The notes beneath the pieces are model-generated. The model was not told the DNA's origin. It saw nothing but the letters and a program-made list of their open reading frames with translations, and ran no database searches. This document shows positions 36,933 to 48,053 of a stretch of 64,000 nucleotides of DNA, piece by piece. A program made the translations under genes and the position numbers. Location: assembly GCF_003574095.1 (NCBI RefSeq), contig NZ_QWLA01000002.1:62001-126000 (forward strand), written 5' to 3'. Source of the DNA: Calidithermus roseus (GTDB lineage: Bacteria; Deinococcota; Deinococci; Deinococcales; Thermaceae). Within the stretch, counting starts at the first letter, position 1, and the number at the start of each line of letters is the position of its first letter.

Positions 36933-37910
36933 ATGCGCGTAGGAATCGTGGGAAGCGGGGTGATGGCCGAGGTTCACGCGGCGGGCTGGCGCAGCACGGG
37001 GGCCGAGCTGGTGGGCTGCACTTCGGCCCATCTCGAGCAAGCCGCCCGGCTGGCCGAGCGGTTCGGCTTCGAGGTGTATCCGAGCTATGGTGAGCTGCTA
37101 AAGGCCGTGGACATCGTGGACATCTGCGTGCCCACCCACCTGCACAAGGCCATGGTGTTGCAGGCGGCTGGGGCCGGGAAGCACGTGATCTGTGAGAAGC
37201 CCATCGCCCTGAGCGTGCGAGACGGCCAGGAGATGATCGAGGCCTGCGAGCGGGCCGGGGTGCGCTTTTTCGTGGCCATGGTGGTGCGCTTTTTTCCCCA
37301 GTACCGCCTGGCGCGTGAGCTGGTGACCAAGGGCCAGATCGGGAAGCTGGGGGTGATGCGGCTCAAACGGGTCTCGTATCCGCCCCAAAAATCCGACGAC
37401 AACTGGTACTTCGACGAAGCGCGCTCGGGCGGGATGGTGGTGGACCTGATGATCCACGACTTCGACTACGCCCGCTGGCTGGGTGGCGAGGTCGAGCGGG
37501 TCTTCGCCCGGCTCTCCCGCAGCGCCGACGGCGTGGGGCGATACGCTCAGGTCATCCTGCGCTTCAAGTCGGGGCCGATGGCGCTCATCGAAGGGGGATG
37601 GGCCTACCCGCCGGGGGTGTTCCGCACCGCGCTCGACCTCGCGGGCACGGACGGCCTCATTGAGTGGAGTTCCGACGAGCATGGCCCCGTGCGAAGCTTT
37701 GTGCTGCACAGGCCAGGTGAGGCAGCCTCAGTGGGCTTGCCGGTGGCGGGGCTGGCCGAAGACCCCTACGCCCTCGAGCTCCAGCACGCTTACCGCTGCA
37801 TCCAGACCGGCGCGCCCTTCGAGGTGAGCGCTCAGGACGGCCTCGAGGCCCTGCGCCTGGCCCTGGCCGCCAGGGAATCCATCGCCACCGGAAAGCCCGT
37901 CTCGCTGTGA
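36933..37910 (+). CDS. Gfo/Idh/MocA-family oxidoreductase (first)
   Basis: A 325-residue NAD(P)-dependent dehydrogenase of the GFO/IDH/MocA superfamily. The Rossmann motif is VGIVGSGVMAEVHAAGW, and the catalytic Lys lies in HVICEKPIALSVRDG. The motif MIHDFDYARWLGGEV carries the conserved His-Asp pair. AAGGGAGG precedes the ATG at 36933. Placed after a sugar importer, it likely oxidises or reshapes the imported sugar or polyol; the exact substrate is not set. Confidence 0.88.
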   Translation: MRVGIVGSGVMAEVHAAGWRSTGAELVGCTSAHLEQAARLAERFGFEVYPSYGELLKAVDIVDICVPTHLHKAMVLQAAGAGKHVICEKPIALSVRDGQEMIEACERAGVRFFVAMVVRFFPQYRLARELVTKGQIGKLGVMRLKRVSYPPQKSDDNWYFDEARSGGMVVDLMIHDFDYARWLGGEVERVFARLSRSADGVGRYAQVILRFKSGPMALIEGGWAYPPGVFRTALDLAGTDGLIEWSSDEHGPVRSFVLHRPGEAASVGLPVAGLAEDPYALELQHAYRCIQTGAPFEVSAQDGLEALRLALAARESIATGKPVSL

Positions 37911-37917
37911 GGACGAC

Positions 37918-38910
37918 ATGCGCATTGGCATCTTGAGTTTCGCTCACCTGCACGCCGAAGGCTATCAGGCCCACCTCAAAAACATGCCGGGGGTCGAACT
38001 GGTCGGTTTTTCTCACGAAAACGCGGAGGAAGCCAAGCACTTCGCCCACGAATACGGCCTGAAGTGCTTTCCCCGCCACCAGGACCTGCTGGCCGAGGGG
38101 CTGGACGGGGTGATCGTGTGCTCGGAGAACGCGCGCCACCTTGAGCTCGTTGAGCTAGCCGCCCAGGCCGGGTGCCACATCCTGTGCGAGAAGCCCATCG
38201 AGACCGATCTCGCCGACGCCTTGGCCATGCAGGCCGCCTGCGAAGCCAACGGGGTTCGCTTCATGACCGCTTTCCCCATGCGCTTCGCTCCCTCGGTGCA
38301 GGCGGTGCGTAGGGCTATCCAGGAGGGCCGCTTAGGCCGCGTCCTGGGGGTCAACGGCGTCAACCACAGCGAGATCCCCAGGGCTCACCGGGCCTGGTTC
38401 GCCGAGAGGGAACTGGCCGGAGGGGGCGCAGCGATGGACCACATCGTCCACCTGGCCGACCTGCTGCGCTGGTACTTCGACGCCGAGATCACCGGGGTCT
38501 ACGCCGAGCTGGACAACCTCTTCTACCCTGGCGAGGTGGACGTGGACACCGCTGGGCTCCTGCTGGTGTCGCTTTCCAACGGGGTTCAGGCCAGCATTGA
38601 CTGTAGCTGGAGCCGCCCTACCTGGTATCCGCGCTGGGGCCACCTCAAGATGGAGGTGGTGGGGGAGGGGGGCGCGGTGGTGCTGGACGCTTTCGCCCAG
38701 CACCTCACGCTCTACGCGCGCCATGGACCGCGCCCGGTGAGCTGGGTGGGCTTCGGCTCCGACCCTAACCGGGCCATGCTCGAGGAGTTCATCGCCAGCA
38801 TCCGCGAGCGCCGGCAACCCAGCGTGACCTGGAACGACGGCTTCCAGGCGCTGCGGGTGGCCCTGGCGGCTTACGAGTCCTCCAAAAGCCGCTCGGTGGT
38901 GGCGTTGTAG
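37918..38910 (+). CDS. Gfo/Idh/MocA-family oxidoreductase (second)
   Basis: A 330-residue paralogue of the previous gene, seven bases downstream. The N-terminus (MRIGILSFAHLHAEGYQAHL) lacks the usual GXGXXG and instead has SFAHLHAEG, seen in one subgroup of the family. The catalytic Lys is in HILCEKPIETDLADA; AMDHIVHLADLLRWYF carries the conserved His and Asp. AGGA precedes the ATG. Two such enzymes with an importer suggest a short catabolic route, for example of an inositol- or ketosugar-type compound; this is inference. Confidence 0.86.
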   Translation: MRIGILSFAHLHAEGYQAHLKNMPGVELVGFSHENAEEAKHFAHEYGLKCFPRHQDLLAEGLDGVIVCSENARHLELVELAAQAGCHILCEKPIETDLADALAMQAACEANGVRFMTAFPMRFAPSVQAVRRAIQEGRLGRVLGVNGVNHSEIPRAHRAWFAERELAGGGAAMDHIVHLADLLRWYFDAEITGVYAELDNLFYPGEVDVDTAGLLLVSLSNGVQASIDCSWSRPTWYPRWGHLKMEVVGEGGAVVLDAFAQHLTLYARHGPRPVSWVGFGSDPNRAMLEEFIASIRERRQPSVTWNDGFQALRVALAAYESSKSRSVVAL

Positions 38911-38954
38911 CGGCTCCTGCGGCGTGGAAGCCGCGCCGGTCTCGAGCCAGGTGG

Positions 38955-38984
38955 TTGACACGGTATACCAAAGCCCCTTAGACT
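38955..38984 (+). promoter_or_regulatory. Promoter of the ilvBN leader
   Basis: TTGACA (38955-38960), 18 bases, TAGACT (38979-38984). The spacer holds the palindrome GGTATACC (38962-38969), one base after the -35, as in the gltB promoter. The leader peptide start codon follows ten bases after the -10, so the transcript has almost no 5' leader. Confidence 0.85.
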
Positions 38985-38994
38985 CACAGACGAG

Positions 38995-39069
38995 ATGCCT
39001 GAGAGCCTCACCCTAACCCTAGTCGTAGTAGGCCTAGTAATTATCGGGTCTACGGGGGATAGGGTGTAG
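38995..39069 (+). CDS. Leader peptide of the ilv operon (attenuation)
   Basis: A 24-codon reading frame: MPESLTLTLVVVGLVIIG followed by STGDRV and a TAG stop. Codons 9-17 (39019-39045) read Leu-Val-Val-Val-Gly-Leu-Val-Ile-Ile, eight branched-chain residues in nine. Several are the codons CTA and GTA, which are scarce in the surrounding GC-rich genes, so stalling at low charged tRNA would be strong. It sits between a good promoter and a terminator hairpin in front of ilvB. This is the same design as the leader peptides of enteric ilv and leu operons, but I know of no description in this organism. Confidence 0.85.
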   Translation: MPESLTLTLVVVGLVIIGSTGDRV

Positions 39070-39096
39070 CTATACGACCTACGAGCGCATCGCAAA

Positions 39097-39128
39097 CCCC
39101 CGGATACCAGCCGGGGGAAGTTTTTTTT
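39097..39128 (+). terminator. Attenuator terminator before ilvB
   Basis: CCCCCGG (39097-39103) pairs with CCGGGGG (39111-39117), loop of seven, then AAG and eight T residues (39121-39128). The 5' arm can instead pair with CGGGGG at 39053-39058, which lies just after the control codons of the leader peptide: a ribosome waiting at the Leu/Val codons would leave it free (antitermination), and one at the stop codon (39067) would cover it (termination). A weaker early pairing TCGTAG (39023-39028) with CTACGA (39080-39085) is also possible. The ilvB ribosome site follows the T-run directly. Confidence 0.85.
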
Positions 39129-39142
39129 GAAGGGGAGTGGGT

Positions 39143-40831
39143 ATGAACGGAGCGGCGGCAATCCTCAAAGCGTTGGAAAAACAAGGGGTGAACATCATCT
39201 TCGGGCATCCAGGGGGCACCATCATGCCCACCTACGATGCCCTCTACGATTCTCCCATCCGGCACATCCTGGTGCGGCACGAGCAGGGCGGGGTCCACGC
39301 CGCTACCGCCTACGCCCGCGCCAGCGGCAAGGTGGGCGTGGTGATGGCGACCTCGGGGCCGGGGGCGCTGAACCTGGTCACCGGGCTGCAGGACGCCCTA
39401 ATGGACTCCACCGCCGTGGTAGCCATCACGGGCAACGTGCCGCAGGCGCTCATCGGCACCGATGCCTTCCAGGAGGCCGACGTGTGCGGCATCACCCAGC
39501 CCGTCACCAAGCACAACTTCCAGATCCGCGACGTGCGCGACATCCCTCGCGTCATCGCCGAGGCCTTCTACATCGCCTCCACAGGCCGCCCTGGGCCGGT
39601 GCTCGTTGACGTCCCCAAGGACGTGCAACTCGCGCCCTTCAGCGGCAGCTTCGACGTCGAGATCGACCTTCCCGGCTACAAGCCTACCTTCAAGGGGCAT
39701 CCCCGCCAGATCGAGCGGGCCCTCGAGGCGCTCGCGAAAGCCAAAAAACCCGTCCTGATGGTGGGCGGCGGGGCCCAGCACGCCTCGGCTGAAGTCATCG
39801 AGTTCGCCGAGAAGTCGGGCATCCCGGTGATCCCCACGTTGATGGGGCTGGGGGCCTTTCCCGGCACCCACCGGCAGTTTCTGGGGATGCCCGGCATGCA
39901 CGGCTCGGTGGCGGCCAACTGGGCCATTCACAACGCCGATACCATCCTGGCCATCGGCCTGCGCTTCGACGACCGCGTGACCGGCAAGGTTTCGCGCTTT
40001 GCTCCCAACGCCCACACCATCATCCACGTCGATATCGACCCCGCTGAGATCGGCAAGCTGGTGAGCACCGCCATCCCGGTGGTAGGCGACGCCAAGTGGG
40101 TGGCCGCTGAGCTGGCCAAGGGAGCCAGGAAGCTCTCCATCGCCGAGTGGTGGCAGCAGGTGGACGAGTGGCGCACCAAGCACCCCTTTGGCTGGAACTC
40201 CAAGCCCTACCTGCAAAGCCAGGAGGTCATCCACGCCTTCTGGGAGGCCACCGGGGGCAAGGCCATCGTGACGTCGGGGGTGGGGCAGCACCAGATGTTC
40301 ACCGCGCAGTTCTTCAAGTTCGACAAGCCCCGCTCCTGGATCAACTCCGGCGGGCTGGGCACGATGGGGGTGGGTCTGCCCTTCGCCATCGGCGCGGCGC
40401 TGGCGAGGCCCGGCGAGACCGTCATCGACTTCGACGGCGACGGCTCCTTCCAGATGACCTTGCAGGAGCTGGCGACGGTGAAGAAGTACAACCTCCCCGT
40501 CAAGATCGTCATCCTCAACAACGGGTTTTTGGGCATGGTGCGGCAATGGCAGGACCTCTTCCACGCCAGGCGCTACAGCGAGGTCTACCTCGCCGACTCC
40601 AACCCCGACTTCGCCAAGCTGGCCGAGGCCTATGGCATCAAGGGGCTCACCCTCAGCGACAGGGGCAAGCTGGCCGAGACGGTGAAGGAGGTGCTGGAGC
40701 ACGAGGGCCCGGTGCTGCTCGACTGCCGCGTGCACCACGAGGAAGGCGTGTTCCCCATGATTCCTTCGGGTGGGGCCGCCGAGGACATGATCATCGAGAA
40801 CCCGCGCGAGGCGGTGGAGGCCGGTGATTGA
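39143..40831 (+). CDS. ilvB: Acetolactate synthase large subunit
   Basis: A 562-residue thiamine-diphosphate enzyme that makes acetolactate and acetohydroxybutyrate, the first common step of valine, leucine and isoleucine synthesis. The N-terminus MNGAAAILKALEKQGVNIIF holds the start of the PYR domain, with the catalytic Glu nearby in LVRHEQGGVHAATAYARASG. The TPP/Mg motif is DFDGDGSFQMTLQELATVK to ILNN. FAD-domain GLRFDDRVTGK is normal. AAGGGGAG lies five bases before the ATG at 39143; a GTG six bases earlier is less likely. It forms an operon with ilvN, behind the attenuator. Confidence 0.96.
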   Translation: MNGAAAILKALEKQGVNIIFGHPGGTIMPTYDALYDSPIRHILVRHEQGGVHAATAYARASGKVGVVMATSGPGALNLVTGLQDALMDSTAVVAITGNVPQALIGTDAFQEADVCGITQPVTKHNFQIRDVRDIPRVIAEAFYIASTGRPGPVLVDVPKDVQLAPFSGSFDVEIDLPGYKPTFKGHPRQIERALEALAKAKKPVLMVGGGAQHASAEVIEFAEKSGIPVIPTLMGLGAFPGTHRQFLGMPGMHGSVAANWAIHNADTILAIGLRFDDRVTGKVSRFAPNAHTIIHVDIDPAEIGKLVSTAIPVVGDAKWVAAELAKGARKLSIAEWWQQVDEWRTKHPFGWNSKPYLQSQEVIHAFWEATGGKAIVTSGVGQHQMFTAQFFKFDKPRSWINSGGLGTMGVGLPFAIGAALARPGETVIDFDGDGSFQMTLQELATVKKYNLPVKIVILNNGFLGMVRQWQDLFHARRYSEVYLADSNPDFAKLAEAYGIKGLTLSDRGKLAETVKEVLEHEGPVLLDCRVHHEEGVFPMIPSGGAAEDMIIENPREAVEAGD

Positions 40832-40850
40832 CCGGTAGACAGGAGAATTC

Positions 40851-42447
<1,597 letters not shown>

Positions 42448-42451
42448 ATTT

Positions 42452-42519
42452 GTCGGGGGTCAGGGGTCGAGAGTCGAGGGCCATTCTGAGCCCTAGACCC
42501 TGAGCCCCTGACCCTCGAC
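42452..42519. repeat. Imperfect 29-base inverted repeat between ilvC and leuA
   Basis: The arms 42452-42480 and 42491-42519 are about 80 percent complementary, made of GGGTCAGGGG / CCCCTGACCC and GTCGAGG words. It would fold into a long hairpin in the ilvC-leuA transcript. No T-run follows. Similar words occur at 1-55 of the window. Confidence 0.65.
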
Positions 42520-42536
42520 GGAAACCGGAGATTTTT

Positions 42537-44096
<1,560 letters not shown>

Positions 44097-44114
44097 AGGC
44101 TTCTTTCAGAATTC

Positions 44115-44153
44115 GCCGATGGCCGATAGCTGATAGCTGATAGCCGATAGCCG
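44115..44153. repeat. GATAGC-type short tandem repeat
   Basis: Five partial copies of a seven-base word (GATGGCC, GATAGCT, GATAGCT, GATAGCC, GATAGCC) in tandem. Related words occur alone or in pairs at about 17160-17205, 18600-18625, 23455-23465 and 49960-49975, all intergenic. Confidence 0.75.
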
Positions 44154-44168
44154 TGGGCAGGAGCGGTG

Positions 44169-44462
44169 ATGGTCCTCGAGTCCGCCTACCTCAGCGTCAA
44201 GCCCGGCCAGGAGCCGGAGTTCGAAGCCGCTTTCGCCCGGGCGTCGGCCCTGATCGCCTCGACCTCCGGCTACCGCTGGCACCGGCTGCACCGCACCCTC
44301 GAGGACCCCAGCCTCTACCTGCTGCTCGTGGAGTGGGACACGCTCGAGGCCCACACCGTCGGCTTCCGGCAGTCGCCGCGGTATCAGGACTGGAAAAAGC
44401 TGCTCCACCACTTTTACGAACCCTTTCCCACCGTATGGCACCACACCCAGGTATACCCGTGA
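44169..44462 (+). CDS. ABM-family monooxygenase-like protein
   Basis: A 97-residue protein with the ferredoxin-like fold of the antibiotic-biosynthesis-monooxygenase family (MVLESAYLSVKPGQEPEFEA, ALIASTSGYRWHRLHR, LYLLLVEWDTLEAHTVGFR). Such small proteins act as monooxygenases, haem-degrading enzymes or unknown factors; which one is not clear. CAGGAG lies before the ATG; a GTG three bases earlier is possible. Its stop overlaps the next gene by four bases (GTGA). Confidence 0.75.
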   Translation: MVLESAYLSVKPGQEPEFEAAFARASALIASTSGYRWHRLHRTLEDPSLYLLLVEWDTLEAHTVGFRQSPRYQDWKKLLHHFYEPFPTVWHHTQVYP

Positions 44463-44980
44463 CCATCCGCCCGGCCCGCCCCGACGACGCCCCCGCCGTC
44501 GCCCGCGTCCACGTGGACTCCTGGCGCGAGACCTACTCAGGTCTGGTCCCCGACGACTTCCTGGCCTCGCTCTCCTACGAGCGGCGCGAGCAGATGTGGC
44601 GCAGCGGGCTCGAGCACCCCGGCTGGAAGGGCGTGCTGTTCGTGGCGGAAGACCCCGAACACGGGGTCGTGGGCTTCGTGGCCGGTGGCCCGCCGCAAGA
44701 GCCTGATGGGGAGTTTTCCTGCGAGCTGTGGGCCATCTATCTCCTGCGGGCACACCAGGGAAAGGGAACCGGGGGGCAGCTCTTCCGGCGCTTCATGGAG
44801 GAGATGGCCCAGGGGGGCCATTCCTCCACGCTGCTGTGGGTGCTGGCCGAGAACCCGACCACGAACTTTTACGAGCACATGGGCGGGGTGAGGGTGCGCG
44901 AGAGGGAGATCGAGGTCGGGGGGAAGAAGCTGGTGGAGTGGGCGTACGGCTGGCGCGACCTGAGGGGGAGTGAGGCGTGA
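44459..44980 (+). CDS. GNAT-family N-acetyltransferase
   Basis: A 173-residue acetyltransferase starting with GTG at 44459. The N-terminus TIRPARPDDAPAVARVHVDS and the CoA-binding loop LLRAHQGKGTGGQLFRRFM (RxxGxG/A type) are clear, with WVLAENPTTNFYEHMGG in motif B. Target unknown. It is coupled at both ends by four-base overlaps, to the ABM gene and to cimA, so it sits inside the amino acid cluster. Confidence 0.9.
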   Translation: MTIRPARPDDAPAVARVHVDSWRETYSGLVPDDFLASLSYERREQMWRSGLEHPGWKGVLFVAEDPEHGVVGFVAGGPPQEPDGEFSCELWAIYLLRAHQGKGTGGQLFRRFMEEMAQGGHSSTLLWVLAENPTTNFYEHMGGVRVREREIEVGGKKLVEWAYGWRDLRGSEA

Positions 44981-46563
44981 TCGAAATTCTGGACACCACA
45001 CTACGAGACGGCACCCAGGGGCAGGCTGTAAGCCTCTCCAGCGACGACAAGGTGGCCATCGCCCGGCGGCTGGCGGCCTTTGGCGTGCCCCTCATCGAGG
45101 GCGGCTGGCCGGGGTCGAACCCCAAGGACGCCGAGTTCTTCGCCCGCATGAAGGGCGTGGACCTGGGCCAGACCCGGCTGGTGGCCTTCGGTTCGACCCG
45201 GCGCAAGGGGCTGAGGCCACAGGACGACGCTTCGGTGCAGGCCATGCTGGGAGCCCACACCCCGGTGGTCACGGTGGTCGCCAAGTCCTGGGACTTTCAC
45301 GTCACCGAGGCGCTCGAGGTGAGCCTGGAGGAGAACCTGCGCATGATCGAGGAGACCTACCGCTACCTGGTGAGCCAGGGTCGGCGGGTCATCCACGACG
45401 CCGAGCACTTCTTCGACGGCTTCAAGGCCAACCGGGGCTACGCCCTCGCGACGCTCGAGGCCGCCGTGAGGGGCGGGGCCGACACGCTGTGCCTGTGCGA
45501 CACCAACGGCGGCAGCCTCCCCGAGGAGGTTGCCGAGATCACCCGTATTGTCGTTGAGGCCTTCCCAGGCCTTCGCATCGGCATCCACCCCCACAACGAC
45601 GGGGAGCTGGCCGTTGCCAACGCCTTGGCCGCCGTGCGGGCGGGGGCGACCCACGTGCAGGGCACCATCAACGGCTATGGGGAGCGCTGCGGCAACCTCA
45701 ACCTCACCAGCACCATTCCCAACCTCATCCTCAAGTACGGGCTCGAGCTAGAGGGCATCAGCCGGGAGAAGCTCTCGGAACTGCGCGAGGTCTCGCACTA
45801 CGTGGACGAGCGGGCCAACCTCACGCCCAATCTGCGGGCGCCTTACGTGGGCGACGCGGCTTTTGCCCACAAGGGCGGCATCCACGTCTCGGCGGTGCTC
45901 AAGAACCCGCGCACCTACGAGCACGTGCCCCCCGAGGCGGTGGGAAACACAAGACGGGTGCTGGTCTCCGACCTCTCGGGCCGAAGCAACCTGCTGGCCA
46001 AGCTGGCCGAGGCCGGGGTTCAGGTGCCCAAGGAGACGGCGGGGGCGCTCTTGGAGGAGGTCAAGCAGCTCGAGCACGCCGGTTACTCCTTCGAGGGCGC
46101 CGAGGCGAGCTTCTACCTGCTGGCCCACCGGCTGCGCGGCGGGAAGCTCCCCTTCGAGCTCATGGGTTTCAGCGTCTTCATGCACGCCAACGACGACCGG
46201 CCCGACACCCCCACCTGGGCCGAGGCCACGGTGCGGGTGAAGGTGGGGGAGAGCGTGCAGCACACGGCGGGAGAGAGCAAGTTCGGCCCGGTCTCGGCGC
46301 TGGACGTAGCCTTCCGCAAGGCGGTGCAGGCCTTCTACCCCGAGATCGGCGAGATCGAGCTCTCCGACTACAAGATGCGCATCCTCAGCGGGCAGGAGAG
46401 CGGCACCTCGAGCGGGGTGCGGGTCATGATCGAGATGCACCGCGCCGGCGAGCGCTGGACTACGGTGGGTGCCAGCCGCAACAGCCTCGAGGCCTCGCTC
46501 AAGGCCCTCACCGACGGTTATGCTTACGCGCTGGTGAAAGCCCAGCCGGTACCGCAGGATTAG
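44977..46563 (+). CDS. cimA: Citramalate synthase
   Basis: A 528-residue LeuA relative that condenses pyruvate and acetyl-CoA to citramalate, the threonine-independent entry to isoleucine. It begins with GTG and reads IEILDTTLRDGTQGQAVSLS; the IEGGWPGSNPKDAEFF segment is the CimA-type alternative to the LeuA substrate site, and HPHNDGELAVANALAAV holds metal His residues. A C-terminal regulatory domain is present. Its place after ilvBNC and leuA completes the branched-chain cluster. Confidence 0.94.
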   Translation: MIEILDTTLRDGTQGQAVSLSSDDKVAIARRLAAFGVPLIEGGWPGSNPKDAEFFARMKGVDLGQTRLVAFGSTRRKGLRPQDDASVQAMLGAHTPVVTVVAKSWDFHVTEALEVSLEENLRMIEETYRYLVSQGRRVIHDAEHFFDGFKANRGYALATLEAAVRGGADTLCLCDTNGGSLPEEVAEITRIVVEAFPGLRIGIHPHNDGELAVANALAAVRAGATHVQGTINGYGERCGNLNLTSTIPNLILKYGLELEGISREKLSELREVSHYVDERANLTPNLRAPYVGDAAFAHKGGIHVSAVLKNPRTYEHVPPEAVGNTRRVLVSDLSGRSNLLAKLAEAGVQVPKETAGALLEEVKQLEHAGYSFEGAEASFYLLAHRLRGGKLPFELMGFSVFMHANDDRPDTPTWAEATVRVKVGESVQHTAGESKFGPVSALDVAFRKAVQAFYPEIGEIELSDYKMRILSGQESGTSSGVRVMIEMHRAGERWTTVGASRNSLEASLKALTDGYAYALVKAQPVPQD

Positions 46564-47282
46564 CCATGAGCCCTCTTCGCCGCCCGCACCAGCCGCACGA
46601 ACTGGATGAGCCGGGGAAAGCGTCCCCAGCGCTTGCGGTCGCCTGCGATGCGCACCAGCCACTCCAGGCCCAGCCGTTGGAATAGCGGGTGTACGCGCCT
46701 GACCTCGCCCGAGAGCACGTCCAGCATCCCACCGATGCCGATAGCCACTCTGGCGCCCAGTCGGGCCTTGTTGCGGTGGATGAACAAATCCTGGCGCTCG
46801 CCCATGCCCACCAGCAGCAGGTCGGGCCGGGCCTGGGCGATCGCCTCGATCACCGGGGCTTCGTCCTTGAAGTAGCCGTCCTGCACCCCCACCACCTGGA
46901 TTCCCCAGCGGGCCATGGTGTTCTCGGCGGCTTTCTGGGCCACGCCGGGTCTGGCCCCCAGGAAGAAGACCCGCAATCTGGGGCCGAAGCGCTCGAGCAG
47001 GGCCGGGACCAGATCGGCTCCGGTGACGCGCTCTGGCAGCTGCTGCTTGGTCAGCTGGCGCACCGCCCACACGATGCCCACCCCGTCCGCCGTAACCAGC
47101 TCGCTCTCCCGTGCAGCCTGCACGAGCTGGGGGTCGCCCTGAGCCCGCACCACGTACTCGGGGTTGAGGGTGATGACCTGATGGGTTCCAGGCGACTCCA
47201 GCATCTCCCCGATGCGCTCTACGGCCTGCTCGAGGCTCACCAGGTCCACCGGGAGGCCGAGGATCTCCACCCTTGGCATCAT
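46560..47282 (-). CDS. WecG/TagA/CpsF-family glycosyltransferase
   Basis: A 240-residue transferase that adds a sugar (often N-acetylmannosamine-type) to a lipid-linked carrier in envelope polymer synthesis. Family motifs: EILGLPVDLVSLEQAVERI, ITLNPEYVVRAQ, TADGVGIVWAVR, VFFLGARPGVAQKAAE and GMGERQDLFIHRNKARL, ending in a basic C-terminus. An ATG three bases later has better ribosome spacing (GGGAGG at 47284-47289). The start overlaps the upstream stop, so the two minus-strand genes are coupled. Confidence 0.9.
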   Translation of the reverse strand: MMPRVEILGLPVDLVSLEQAVERIGEMLESPGTHQVITLNPEYVVRAQGDPQLVQAARESELVTADGVGIVWAVRQLTKQQLPERVTGADLVPALLERFGPRLRVFFLGARPGVAQKAAENTMARWGIQVVGVQDGYFKDEAPVIEAIAQARPDLLLVGMGERQDLFIHRNKARLGARVAIGIGGMLDVLSGEVRRVHPLFQRLGLEWLVRIAGDRKRWGRFPRLIQFVRLVRAAKRAHG

Positions 47283-48019
47283 TCCTCCCGGCGACCAAAG
47301 CGATAGACCGGACGGTCTTTGCTCAGACCATGCTCTTTCGCCTCGAGCACCCGTACCTCCTTGAGCTCGGGGATCACGTCTTCCACGCCGATCAGACTGG
47401 CCAGGGCCAGGTCCTCGCTGCGGCCCATGCGGTAGAGTCGCTGCCCGGCGGCGCTGGTGAAAAGCCCCTCCTGGGGGTCGGGGAAGGCCTTGAGCAGGCT
47501 CGAGGCCAGCAGCGCGCCCTCGAGGCGCTCCGCCTTGGCGAGTTGCTGGATGCGCCTAGCCAGAAACCCCGCCGCCAGGATGTTCCCCAGGCTGGGTTCT
47601 CCGCTTGCGTCGGAGGCACACACCAGCGCTACTTCCTCGCGGGCGTGGAGGTTGGCTTCCACTACCGCTCTGGCGTTGCGGAAGTAGCCCAGCATTACCC
47701 GCGTGTCGGTGGGGGCCAGGGCTTTGCAGAGGGTATAGGCGAAGACGATGGCCCGCTTGTCGCTGAAGTCGATCTTGAGCAGGTCCCGCAGGGAAAGGCT
47801 GTGATGGAAGCCCTCGGGGGGGATGCCCTCTTCCTCGCCCAGCAAGACGTCGCCGGGCTGGGCCAGTGACCGAGCCGATCGAACACTCGGCGCAACCCAG
47901 ACCTCGCGGGCCCCCTGGCCGAGCAAGGCTCCGATCGCGCTGCCGTGAAAAACCGCGACTACGATCATTTGGTCGGCATAACTGTCCTTGTTTCGTTGAA
48001 GGTCGACCCGCAAACGCAT
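47279..48019 (-). CDS. ComB-like (2-phosphosulfolactate phosphatase family) protein
   Basis: A 246-residue protein that follows the layout of ComB, the phosphatase of coenzyme M synthesis: N-terminal beta-strand with MIVVAVFHGSAIGALLGQGA, then PGDVLLGEEEGIPPEGFHHS, FAYTLCKAL, VCASDASGEPSLGNILAAGF. The active-site motifs differ from standard members (GFHHSLSLRD for the Asn-Ser-Pro motif, FAYTLCKAL for the Thr-Asn-Gly-Thr motif), so the substrate is probably different. Coenzyme M synthesis is not expected here. Start ATG 48019, six bases after a -10 box. Confidence 0.7.
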   Translation of the reverse strand: MRLRVDLQRNKDSYADQMIVVAVFHGSAIGALLGQGAREVWVAPSVRSARSLAQPGDVLLGEEEGIPPEGFHHSLSLRDLLKIDFSDKRAIVFAYTLCKALAPTDTRVMLGYFRNARAVVEANLHAREEVALVCASDASGEPSLGNILAAGFLARRIQQLAKAERLEGALLASSLLKAFPDPQEGLFTSAAGQRLYRMGRSEDLALASLIGVEDVIPELKEVRVLEAKEHGLSKDRPVYRFGRREE

Positions 48020-48025
48020 CACGGC

Positions 48026-48031
48026 ATATTA
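48026..48031 (-). promoter_or_regulatory. Leaderless -10 box of the ComB-like gene
   Basis: TAATAT on the minus strand, six bases before the ATG at 48019. No clear -35 box is seen. Confidence 0.5.
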
Positions 48032-48053
48032 TCAAGAATCGGCGGATAAAGGC

